Shown here in pieces: positions 1 to 7,200 of a stretch of DNA of 64,000 bases; positions within the stretch are counted from its first letter, which is position 1; every line of letters starts with the position of its first letter. Source of the stretch: an uncultured Lachnospiraceae bacterium. Its GTDB lineage: Bacteria; Bacillota; Clostridia; Lachnospirales; Lachnospiraceae. The position numbers and the translations under genes were made by a program. The DNA lies in NCBI GenBank assembly GCA_934292725.1, contig CAKQXY010000011.1:1-64000 (forward strand), given 5' to 3'. A model generated the notes under the pieces. It was given only the letters and a program-made list of their open reading frames with translations, was not told where the DNA came from and did not search any database.

Positions 1-27
1 TGCTACTAATCGGTCGAGGGCTTGACC
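1..27 (+). rRNA. 23S rRNA, 3' end (partial)
   Basis: The first 27 bases match the conserved 3' end of bacterial 23S rRNA (ACTAATCGGTCGAGGGCTTGA core, followed by CC). The gene starts outside the window. No 5S-like sequence follows before rpmG, so the 5S of this operon must lie elsewhere, for example between 16S and 23S, or be absent. The 3' boundary is approximate. Confidence 0.85.
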
Positions 28-111
28 AAAAGGTCAGGGTAGGAAATGGTAATAGGTTTGGATGAAAAGTTTGTGTGTAGTTTTGAAGGTACAGTGAAAT
101 AGGAAGGTCGG

Positions 112-146
112 GATTCCTTTAAGGGGGAATTTCGGCTTTTTTTAAT
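112..146 (+). terminator. possible rRNA operon terminator
   Basis: A weak stem, GATTCC (112-117) with GGAATT (126-131), is followed by a run of T from 137 onward. It sits between the 23S end and the rpmG promoter, where an rRNA operon terminator is expected. The stem is short, so the call is tentative. Confidence 0.4.
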
Positions 147-174
147 TTTTTGTGCTTTTTTTGAAAAAAAGTTC

Positions 175-203
175 TTGACGGAGCCATTCACTTATGCTAT
201 ACT
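175..203 (+). promoter_or_regulatory. sigma-A promoter of rpmG-secE-nusG
   Basis: TTGACG at 175-180 and TATACT at 198-203 are separated by 17 bp. The promoter lies about 90 bp before rpmG and would drive rpmG-secE-nusG and probably rplK-rplA. Confidence 0.85.
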
Positions 204-290
204 ACTCTAGCGTTTGGAAGGCGCAGGTCTTTTTTTTTATGCGCAAAAGACCGAAAAGTTTGCTAATTTATTACGACGGAGGTGGAGATT

Positions 291-440
291 GTGCGAGTAA
301 AGATCACATTGGCATGTACGGACTGCAAGCAGCGTAATTACAACATGACAAAAGATAAGAAGACACATCCAGACAGAATGGAGACAAAGAAGTACTGCAG
401 ATTCTGTAAGAAGCATACATTACACAAGGAAACCAAGTAA
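291..440 (+). CDS. rpmG: 50S ribosomal protein L33
   Basis: Small basic protein of the large subunit, 49 residues, the usual L33 length. Two CxxC pairs (C9/C12 and C36/C39) form the zinc ribbon of the zinc-binding (C+) form. The start is GTG at 291, supported by GGAGGT at 278-283 with 7 nt spacing. It is the first gene of rpmG-secE-nusG, a conserved order in Firmicutes. Organisms with a zinc-form L33 often also carry a zinc-free paralogue, but none is visible here. Confidence 0.96.
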   Translation: MRVKITLACTDCKQRNYNMTKDKKTHPDRMETKKYCRFCKKHTLHKETK

Positions 441-467
441 TTGGTCTCCAGTAAGGAGTAGTTGATT

Positions 468-725
468 ATGGAAGAAACAGGAAAAAAGGCAGAAACCAAA
501 TCAAAGAAGCTGGCCAAGACAAAGAAGAAGTCTAAGCCATCCGTGAAAGAACGCGTAGTTGCGTTTTGGAAGGGTGTAAAGGCCGAGTTTCGCAAGATCA
601 TCTGGCCAAGCAAAGAATCATTAAAGAATCAGACAATTGCAGTGCTGGTTGTTTCTGTTGTACTCAGCGTGTTTATCAGGTTCTTTGATATTGCATGTCA
701 GTATGTAGTTGAGTTTATCAGGTAA
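468..725 (+). CDS. secE: preprotein translocase subunit SecE
   Basis: Subunit of the SecYEG protein-conducting channel in the cytoplasmic membrane. The protein has 85 residues: a Lys-rich cytoplasmic N-terminus, the conserved amphipathic region with an FRKIIWPS motif near residues 45-52, then one membrane segment over about residues 56-80. ATG at 468 is preferred over TTG at 462 because GGAG at 455-458 is 9 nt upstream of it. The gene is followed after 13 nt by nusG, as in most bacteria. Confidence 0.96.
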   Translation: MEETGKKAETKSKKLAKTKKKSKPSVKERVVAFWKGVKAEFRKIIWPSKESLKNQTIAVLVVSVVLSVFIRFFDIACQYVVEFIR

Positions 726-738
726 GAGAGGAATCAGA

Positions 739-1263
739 ATGGAAGAGGCAAAGTGGTATGTTGTCCATACCTTTTCAGGTTATGAGAATAAGGTAAAGGT
801 TGATATCGAAAAAACTGTCGAGAACCGGAATCTTCAAGATCAGATTCTCGAGGTTGCGATTCCCCTTCAGGAAGTGATGGAGAACAAGGATGGTCAGAAG
901 AAGTCCTCTATGAGGAAAATCTTCCCAGCATATGTGTTGGTTCATATGATTATGAATGACGATACCTGGTATGTAATCCGCAACACCAGAGGTGTTACAG
1001 GATTTGTAGGCCCGGGATCAAAGCCGGTGCCGCTGACGGAGGAAGAGATGATTGCTCTTGCTACCTTTATGGGTACTCCGCAGGAAAAGGTGAACTTCGC
1101 AGAAGGCGACCTTATCAGTGTTATTACTGGTGCATGGCAGGGTACCGAGGCTGTGATTCGTTCTGTAGATGCTGAAAAGCAGACAGCTACAATTTTTATT
1201 GACATGTTTGGACATGAAACACCGGTTGAACTGAATTTTACCGACATTAAGAAAGTTCAGTAA
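739..1263 (+). CDS. nusG: transcription termination/antitermination factor NusG
   Basis: Binds the RNA polymerase clamp and modulates pausing, termination and coupling to ribosomes. The 174-residue protein opens with the NGN domain (KWYVVHTFSGYENKV near residues 5-19) and ends with a KOW domain (GAWQGTEAVI near residue 130). ATG at 739 is chosen over upstream in-frame starts because AGAGAGGA precedes it and the product then begins at the family's usual point. It sits 13 nt after secE and upstream of the L11/L1 genes. Confidence 0.97.
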   Translation: MEEAKWYVVHTFSGYENKVKVDIEKTVENRNLQDQILEVAIPLQEVMENKDGQKKSSMRKIFPAYVLVHMIMNDDTWYVIRNTRGVTGFVGPGSKPVPLTEEEMIALATFMGTPQEKVNFAEGDLISVITGAWQGTEAVIRSVDAEKQTATIFIDMFGHETPVELNFTDIKKVQ

Positions 1264-1290
1264 AACGCCTATTTGGCGTATGGTTCTGCT

Positions 1291-1318
1291 GTGGGAGGGT
1301 ATCCCCCGCAAATACCAC
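1291..1318 (+). promoter_or_regulatory. L1-binding rRNA-mimic site in the rplK leader
   Basis: The leader carries GTGGGAGGG followed, after a short loop, by CCCGCAAATACCAC, just upstream of the rplK ribosome binding site. This copies the L1-binding helix 76/77 region of 23S rRNA, where a GUGGGAG strand faces AAAUACCAC. L1 is known to repress its own operon by binding such mRNA mimics. A second copy lies before rplA at 1779-1806. The seen facts are the sequence and the repeat; regulation is inferred. Confidence 0.75.
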
Positions 1319-1337
1319 ATTATTAGGAGGTGCCACA

Positions 1338-1763
1338 ATGGCAAAGAAAGTTACAGGTTATATTAAGTTACAGATTCCTGCTGCAAAGGCAACACCGGCT
1401 CCACCGGTTGGACCTGCTCTTGGACAGAAGGGTGTCAACATTGTACAGTTTACAAAGGAGTTTAACGCAAGAACTGCTGATCAGGCTGGTATGATCATTC
1501 CGGTTATCATCACTGTATACGCAGACAGAAGCTTTACCTTCGTTTGCAAGACTCCGCCGGCTGCTATTCTTATTAAGAAGGCATGCAATATTCAGACTGC
1601 TTCTGCAGCACCAAATAAGACTAAGGTTGCAACTCTTTCCAAGGCTGATCTTCAGAAGATCGCTGAGACAAAGATGCCAGACCTGAATGCAGCAAGCCTT
1701 GAGGCTGCTATGAGCATGATCGCAGGTACTGCTCGCAGTATGGGTGTTAAGGTAGAAGAGTAA
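1338..1763 (+). CDS. rplK: 50S ribosomal protein L11
   Basis: Forms the GTPase-associated centre of the 50S subunit with 23S rRNA and L10-L12, and is needed for RelA-type stringent response. The protein has 141 residues, typical length. It carries the conserved PPVGPALGQKGVNI segment near residues 22-35 and the RNA-binding C-terminal domain ending near MGVKVEE. ATG at 1338 has AGGAGGTG about 8 nt upstream. It is separated from rplA by 57 nt that hold a second L1-binding motif. Confidence 0.98.
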   Translation: MAKKVTGYIKLQIPAAKATPAPPVGPALGQKGVNIVQFTKEFNARTADQAGMIIPVIITVYADRSFTFVCKTPPAAILIKKACNIQTASAAPNKTKVATLSKADLQKIAETKMPDLNAASLEAAMSMIAGTARSMGVKVEE

Positions 1764-1778
1764 GAATATCAACATTAA

Positions 1779-1806
1779 GTGGGAGGGATATTCCCGCAAA
1801 TACCAC
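1779..1806 (+). promoter_or_regulatory. second L1-binding rRNA-mimic site, before rplA
   Basis: This 28-nt motif is identical to the one in the rplK leader except for five central loop bases (positions 10-14). It ends 14 nt before the rplA start, next to the AGGAGG. The conserved flanks GTGGGAGGG and CCCGCAAATACCAC match the 23S helix bound by L1. Its place right at the rplA ribosome binding site suggests separate translational control of rplA. Confidence 0.75.
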
Positions 1807-1820
1807 CAGGAGGTTTTTCG

Positions 1821-2516
1821 ATGAAAAGAGGAAAAAAGTATGTAGAGGCTGCCAAGTTGGTAGACCGCGCTACTCTTTATGATGTAAACGAAGCCGTATC
1901 TATCGTAAAGAAGGCTTCTAGTGCAAAGTTTGATGAGACAGTTGAAGCTCATATCAGAACAGGTTGTGATGGACGTCACGCAGATCAGCAGATCCGTGGT
2001 GCTGTAGTTCTTCCTCATGGAACAGGTAAGAATGTTCGCGTTCTTGTATTCGCTAAGAATGACAAGGCTGATATCGCAAAAGAGGCAGGAGCTGATTACG
2101 TTGGAGCTGAGGAGCTGATTCCGAAGATCCAGAACGAAGGATGGCTTGATTTCGACGTTGTAGTAGCTACCCCGGATATGATGGGTGTTGTTGGTCGTCT
2201 GGGTCGTGTACTTGGACCGAAGGGCTTAATGCCAAACCCAAAGGCTGGTACCGTAACTATGGACGTTGCAAAGGCTATTAAGGAAATTAAAGCTGGTAAG
2301 ATTGAGTACAGACTGGATAAGAGCAACATTATTCATGTTCCGGTTGGTAAGGTTTCCTTCACCGAGGAGCAGTTAGCAGACAACTTCCAGGCGCTGATGG
2401 GCGCAGTAATCAAGGCTAGACCGAGCACTCTGAAGGGTACCTTCTTAAAGAGTGTTACCATGGCTTCTACCATGGGACCTGGCGTTAAGTTAAATACCGT
2501 TAAATTTGGTCAGTAA
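1821..2516 (+). CDS. rplA: 50S ribosomal protein L1
   Basis: Binds the mobile L1 stalk of 23S rRNA and acts as translational repressor of its own mRNA. The product has 231 residues, normal for the family. Conserved L1 segments are present, including GRLGRVLGPKGLMPNPK near residues 124-140 and TVTMDVAKAIKEIKAGKIEYR after it. The start is ATG at 1821 with AGGAGG upstream. An in-frame GTG at 1779 lies inside the L1-binding motif and is rejected. Confidence 0.98.
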   Translation: MKRGKKYVEAAKLVDRATLYDVNEAVSIVKKASSAKFDETVEAHIRTGCDGRHADQQIRGAVVLPHGTGKNVRVLVFAKNDKADIAKEAGADYVGAEELIPKIQNEGWLDFDVVVATPDMMGVVGRLGRVLGPKGLMPNPKAGTVTMDVAKAIKEIKAGKIEYRLDKSNIIHVPVGKVSFTEEQLADNFQALMGAVIKARPSTLKGTFLKSVTMASTMGPGVKLNTVKFGQ

Positions 2517-2523
2517 AAAGTAC

Positions 2524-2552
2524 TTGACAAGTGATTGTCAGTATGATATTAT
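2524..2552 (+). promoter_or_regulatory. sigma-A promoter of rplJ-rplL
   Basis: TTGACA at 2524-2529 and TATTAT at 2547-2552 with a 17-bp spacer. It lies 8 nt after the rplA stop and starts the transcript that carries the L10 leader. Confidence 0.85.
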
Positions 2553-2733
2553 TGCAATGTTTGAGGCCGCAAGGCTTTCATATATTTGCCGAAGACAGCA
2601 GGTGCCGCAAGGCATAAGGAGAAAACGCCTGCCGAGGAGAGATCTATATTAAAGATTATCTTTGCCTCTCTGTCTTTGCAGAGAGGCATTTTTCGGCCTT
2701 TTCTTAAAATTTTCAAGAAGGAGGGCACATATC
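2553..2733 (+). promoter_or_regulatory. L10 leader RNA of rplJ-rplL
   Basis: About 180 nt of structured untranslated sequence precede rplJ. It contains GCCGCAAGG-type and GGTGCCGCAAGGC elements, then a GAGGAGAGA stretch that could pair with the terminator arm. In Firmicutes the L10(L12)4 complex binds such a leader and favours a terminator. The layout of promoter, structured RNA, Rho-independent hairpin and rplJ matches that family. Secondary structure was judged by eye only. Confidence 0.75.
2663..2693 (+). terminator. attenuator terminator within the L10 leader
   Basis: A perfect 10-bp stem, TGCCTCTCTG (2663-2672) with CAGAGAGGCA (2679-2688), has a 6-nt loop and is followed by TTTTT. It lies about 40 nt before rplJ, so termination here would shut off rplJ-rplL. 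This is the off-state of the L10 autoregulation switch. Confidence 0.85.
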
Positions 2734-3222
2734 ATGGCTAAAGTTGAGCTGAAGCAGCCGATTGTTGAGGAAATCAAAGCATCCTTAGACGGCGCAAAGG
2801 GTGTAGTTCTGGTTGACCATCGTGGTCTTACCGTTGAGCAGGATACCGTACTGCGTAAGAGTCTGAGAGAAGCTGGTGTTACTTATAAGGTATATAAGAA
2901 CACACTGGTTAAGCGTGCAATCGAGGGCACTGAGTTCGAGAGCTTAAAGGATCTGTTAGAGGGTCCATCCGCAATTGCAATCAGCAAGAGCGAGGCAACC
3001 ACACCGGCAAGCATTATCTGCAAGTTTGCTAAGACAAACGATAAGCTTGAGGTTAAGGGTGGTGTTGTAGAAGGAGCCTTCTACGATGCTAAGGGTGTTG
3101 AGGTTCTGTCCACAATCCCGTCCAGAGAAGAACTTCTTGCAAAGTTCCTGGGAAGCATCCAGTCTCCGATCACCAATTTTGCTCGTGTTATCAAGCAGAT
3201 CGCAGAGAAGCAGGAAGCATAA
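2734..3222 (+). CDS. rplJ: 50S ribosomal protein L10
   Basis: Base of the ribosomal stalk: the N-terminal domain binds 23S rRNA and L11, and the C-terminal helix binds L7/L12 dimers. The protein has 162 residues, close to the usual 165-175. The family segment KGVVLVDHRGLTVEQDT is near residues 22-38. ATG at 2734 follows AAGGAGGGC; the longer in-frame reading would start inside the attenuator and is rejected. Expression is likely controlled by the L10 leader upstream. Confidence 0.97.
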   Translation: MAKVELKQPIVEEIKASLDGAKGVVLVDHRGLTVEQDTVLRKSLREAGVTYKVYKNTLVKRAIEGTEFESLKDLLEGPSAIAISKSEATTPASIICKFAKTNDKLEVKGGVVEGAFYDAKGVEVLSTIPSREELLAKFLGSIQSPITNFARVIKQIAEKQEA

Positions 3223-3346
3223 TCTGGTTTATGATTGGAATTTGGCAGCTGCGTAAAACAGCTGCATGAGATGATTCAAAATGGATCATCATTCGTAAAA
3301 GCCGTAAGGCATAGTTAATAATTCTTATATTAGGAGGAAAATTATC

Positions 3347-3715
3347 ATGACAGCAGCAGAGATTATCGAAGCTATTAAGGGTATGAGCGTTTTAGAGTTA
3401 AATGACCTTGTAAAGGCATGTGAGGAAGAGTTTGGCGTATCTGCAGCAGCAGGTGTTGTTGTAGCAGCAGCAGGCGCTGGCGCAGCAGCTGAGGAAGAGA
3501 AGACTGAGTTCGACGTAGAGCTGACTGAGGTTCCAGCAGCTTCTAAGATCAAGGTTATCAAGGTTGTTCGTGAAGTAACTGGTCTTGGCCTGAAGGAAGC
3601 TAAGGAGTTAGTTGAGGCAGCTCCGAAGGTAGTTAAGGAAGCAGCAGCTAAGGCTGACGCTGAAGAGCTGAAGAAGAAGTTAGAGGAAGTTGGAGCAAAG
3701 GTTACCTTAAAGTAA
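3347..3715 (+). CDS. rplL: 50S ribosomal protein L7/L12
   Basis: Acidic stalk protein that recruits and activates translational GTPases. It has 122 residues: an N-terminal dimerisation domain, an Ala/Val-rich hinge (AAAGVVVAAAGAGAAAEEE near residues 35-53), and a C-terminal domain with KIKVIKVVREVTGLGLKEAK. ATG at 3347 has AGGAGG upstream. A strong terminator follows, so rplJL is here a closed unit separate from rpoBC. Confidence 0.98.
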   Translation: MTAAEIIEAIKGMSVLELNDLVKACEEEFGVSAAAGVVVAAAGAGAAAEEEKTEFDVELTEVPAASKIKVIKVVREVTGLGLKEAKELVEAAPKVVKEAAAKADAEELKKKLEEVGAKVTLK

Positions 3716-3731
3716 TTTGTGCTTAACATTA

Positions 3732-3775
3732 GGTTCTGGAGCCCTTGAAAAACAAGGGTTTCAGAACCTTTTTTT
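3732..3775 (+). terminator. Rho-independent terminator after rplL
   Basis: GGTTCTG (3732-3738) pairs with CAGAACC (3762-3768). An inner CCCTTG/CAAGGG stem extends the hairpin, and seven T follow. Confidence 0.92.
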
Positions 3776-3861
3776 GTTTATTATAACGATATGTGACTGA
3801 TATTTGTTTCAACAGAGCAGGGAATTGACTTGATAAAGACAGCGGCACCTGTAAATGCAAT

Positions 3862-3886
3862 AAAAAAAGACCGGTTTTTCCGGTCT
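3862..3886 (-). terminator. terminator of the tRNA-Pro transcript
   Basis: Read on the minus strand, AGACCGG, loop AAAAA, CCGGTCT is followed by T residues. It lies about 35 nt beyond the 3' end of the tRNA. Confidence 0.88.
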
Positions 3887-3920
3887 GCTAAAAGATAAGG
3901 TCAGATAAAATTAAATAAAA

Positions 3921-3994
3921 TCGGGGCGACAAGACTTGAACTTGCGGCCTCATGAACCCCATTCATGCGCGCTACCAAACTGCGCTACGCCCCG
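3921..3994 (-). tRNA. tRNA-Pro, anticodon GGG
   Basis: The 74-nt minus-strand sequence folds as a complete cloverleaf: acceptor CGGGGCG with CGCCCCG, a GCGC/GCGC D-stem, anticodon stem CATGA/TCATG and T-stem GCAAG/CTTGT. The anticodon loop ATGGGGT gives GGG at positions 34-36 with G37, as in proline tRNAs. CCA is not encoded. It has its own promoter and terminator and sits convergent to rplL, between rplL and rpoB. Confidence 0.95.
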
Positions 3995-4013
3995 ACGCTC
4001 ACAAGTAAAAACA

Positions 4014-4042
4014 ATTATATCAAATAAGCAGAAATTTGTAAA
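4014..4042 (-). promoter_or_regulatory. promoter of tRNA-Pro
   Basis: On the minus strand TTTACA (4042-4037) and TATAAT (4019-4014) are spaced by 17 bp, about 20 nt before the tRNA 5' end at 3994. Confidence 0.85.
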
Positions 4043-4082
4043 GAAAAAAGTTAAAAAAATCAAGAAAACGGCAAAAAAATAG

Positions 4083-4111
4083 TTGACAGCCTGTCTATGC
4101 TATGCTATAGT
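4083..4111 (+). promoter_or_regulatory. sigma-A promoter of rpoB-rpoC
   Basis: TTGACA at 4083-4088 and TATAGT at 4106-4111 with a 17-bp spacer. It gives rpoBC its own promoter and a leader of roughly 140 nt. Confidence 0.88.
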
Positions 4112-4256
4112 GATATGTGCACTATCATGGACAAAATCGCTTTCTATGCTTTCCGTATAGAAGACAATAGCGTCTGCCAATAGACTTTGAGGCAGCATGC
4201 TGCGCAGATATGGATCGGATAGAGGCACAAAATATATTTATCAGGGGTGAGCAAAC

Positions 4257-7200
4257 ATGGAAAAAAACAGAATTCGACCAGTCAAATCCGGCAGAACCTT
4301 CCGTATGAGTTATTCCAAGTCCAACGAAGTTCTTGAAATCCCGAATCTGATTGCGATCCAGAAGGATTCTTACCAGTGGTTCCTTGGCGATGGACTTAAA
4401 GAGGTATTTGATGATATCTCCCCTATCGTAGATTTCAGCGGCAATCTGGAGTTGCGTTTTGGCAAATTCCGTCTGTGCCCGGATGAAATTAAGCACACAA
4501 TCGAGGAATGCAAGGAACGTGATGCAACATATTCCGCACCACTTAAGGTTGAGGTCAGACTTCATAATAAGGAAACTGATACCATTAAAGAACATGAGAT
4601 TTATATTGGTGATCTTCCGTTGATGACGGATACAGGCTCCTTTGTAATCAATGGAGCAGAGCGTGTTATCGTTAGCCAGCTGGTACGTTCACCTGGTATT
4701 TATTTTACTGTCGACCATGATAAGACCGGAAAAGAGCTGTACTCTTCTCAGGTTATCCCGAATCGTGGAGCATGGCTTGAGTATGAGACAGACTCAAATG
4801 ATATTTTCTATGTAAGAGTCGATCGTACACGTAAGATACCGGTAACTGTTCTGATCCGTGCATTAGGATGGGGCAGCAATGAGCAGATTTTAGAGATCTT
4901 TGGCGAGGAGCCAAAGCTTCTTGCAACACTTGAGAAGGATGTCAGCAATGATTACAAGAGCGGTCTTCTTGAATTGTATAAGAAGATTCGTCCAGGCGAA
5001 CCGCTTTCTACCGACAGCGCTTCCAGCTTGCTGCAGGGTATGTTCTTTGATGTAAGAAGATATGATCTGGCACGTGTAGGCCGTTATAAATACAATAAGA
5101 AGCTTCATTTCCGCAATCGTCTGAATGGACATACTTTAGCGGATGATGTAGTAGATGTTTCTACAGGCGAGATTATCGCTGAGGCAGGTACGACTTGTAA
5201 CCGTGCAATCGCAACAAAGATTCAGAACTCAGGTGTTCCGTATGTATATGTTGATGTAGAAGGACGCCGTGTAAAGGTTCTGTCTAACCTCATGGTAGAT
5301 GCTTCCGAGTATCTTAACCTGACAGAGGAAGAGCTTGAAGCTGCTGGAATCAATGAGCTTGTTTATTATCCGGTACTGACTCAGATCTTAGAGAAGGGTC
5401 TTGAGGGTGATGAGCTGATGGCAGAGCTTCGTGCAAATAATGCAGAGCTGATTCCGAAGCACATCATGAAGGAAGATATTTTAGGTTCTATTAACTATTG
5501 CTTAAACTTAGAGTATGGCGTAGGACAGGATGATGATATCGACCACTTAGGAAATCGTCGTATCCGTGCTGTAGGTGAGCTGCTTCAGAACCAGTATCGT
5601 ATCGGTATGTCCCGTATGGAGCGTGTTGTAAGAGAGCGTATGTCTACAAACGATCCGTCTGATCTGACACCGCAGAGCTTAATTAACATTAAGCCTGTTA
5701 CTGCTGCTGTTAAGGAGTTCTTCGGAAGTTCCCAGCTGTCTCAGTTCATGGATCAGAATAACCCGCTTGCAGAGTTAACTCATAAGAGACGTCTGTCTGC
5801 GTTAGGACCTGGTGGTCTGTCAAGAGACCGTGCCGGATTCGAGGTTCGAGATGTTCACTATACTCACTATGGACGTATGTGCCCAATTGAGACTCCTGAA
5901 GGTCCTAATATCGGTTTGATTAACTCACTTGCAACATATGCAAGAGTAAATAAATATGGATTTATCGAGGCACCTTATCGTATCGTTGATAAGAGTGATG
6001 CCCAAAATCCGCGTGTAACTGACGAGGTTCGCTACTTCACAGCTGATGAAGAGGACGATTTCGTAGTAGCACAGGCAAATGAGCCGTTAGATTCAGAAGG
6101 CCATTTCCTGAATAAGATGGTTTCAGGTCGTTTCCGTGAGGAGACTTCTGAGTTTGAACAGAAAAATATCGACTTGATGGACGTTTCTCCACGAATGGTA
6201 TTCTCTGTCGCAACTTCCATGATTCCATTCCTGCAGAACGATGATGCGAACCGTGCACTTATGGGTTCCAACATGCAGCGTCAGGCAGTTCCGTTAATGT
6301 TAACAGAGGCTCCGGTAGTTGGTACCGGTATGGAAGATAAGGCAGCATACGATTCAGGTGTTTGCGTAGTAGCAAAGCACGCAGGTGTTGTTGAGCGTTC
6401 CTCCTCTAAGTTAATTATCGTTAAGTGTGATGATGGTACAAGAGATGAGTATCGTCTGACCAAATTCTCAAGAAGCAACCAGAGTAACTGCTACAACCAG
6501 AGACCAATCGTTTTCAAGGATGAGCGTGTTGAGGCTGGACAGGTTCTTGCAGATGGTCCGTCCACAAAGAATGGTGAGATTGCACTTGGAAAGAACCCGT
6601 TAATCGGATTTATGACCTGGGAAGGTTATAACTACGAGGATGCTGTTCTTTTAAGTGAGCGTCTTGTTCAGGAGGATGTATATACCTCCATTCATATTGA
6701 AGAATATGCTGCAGAGTCCCGTGATACAAAGCTCGGACCGGAAGAGATCACAAGAGATGTTCCTGGTGTCGGCGATGAGGCTCTGAAGGATCTTGATGAC
6801 CGTGGTATCATTCGTATTGGTGCAGAAGTACGTGCCGGAGATATTCTGGTAGGTAAGGTAACACCAAAGGGTGAGACAGAGCTGACTTCCGAAGAGAGAC
6901 TGCTTCGTGCAATCTTCGGTGAGAAGGCAAGAGAAGTTCGTGATACATCACTGAAGCTTCCGCACGGCGCATATGGTATTGTTGTTGATACAAAGGTATT
7001 TAACCGTCAGAATAGTGATGAGCTGGCTCCTGGTGTAAATCAGGTAGTACGCATCTACATCGCACAGAAGAGAAAGATCTCTGTCGGCGATAAGATGGCA
7101 GGCCGTCACGGAAACAAGGGTGTTGTCTCCAGAGTTCTTCCTGTAGAAGATATGCCGTTCCTTCCAAATGGACGTCCTCTGGATATCGTATTAAACCCGT

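Noticed and set aside
1779..1820. Earlier GTG start for rplA
   Set aside because: The extension would translate the L1-binding motif and ribosome binding site; ATG at 1821 gives the family start.
1368..2018. 216-residue open frame on the minus strand over rplK and rplA
   Set aside because: It is antisense to two highly conserved ribosomal genes, has no ribosome binding site and encodes Cys/Ser/Leu-rich nonsense typical of reverse-frame shadows.
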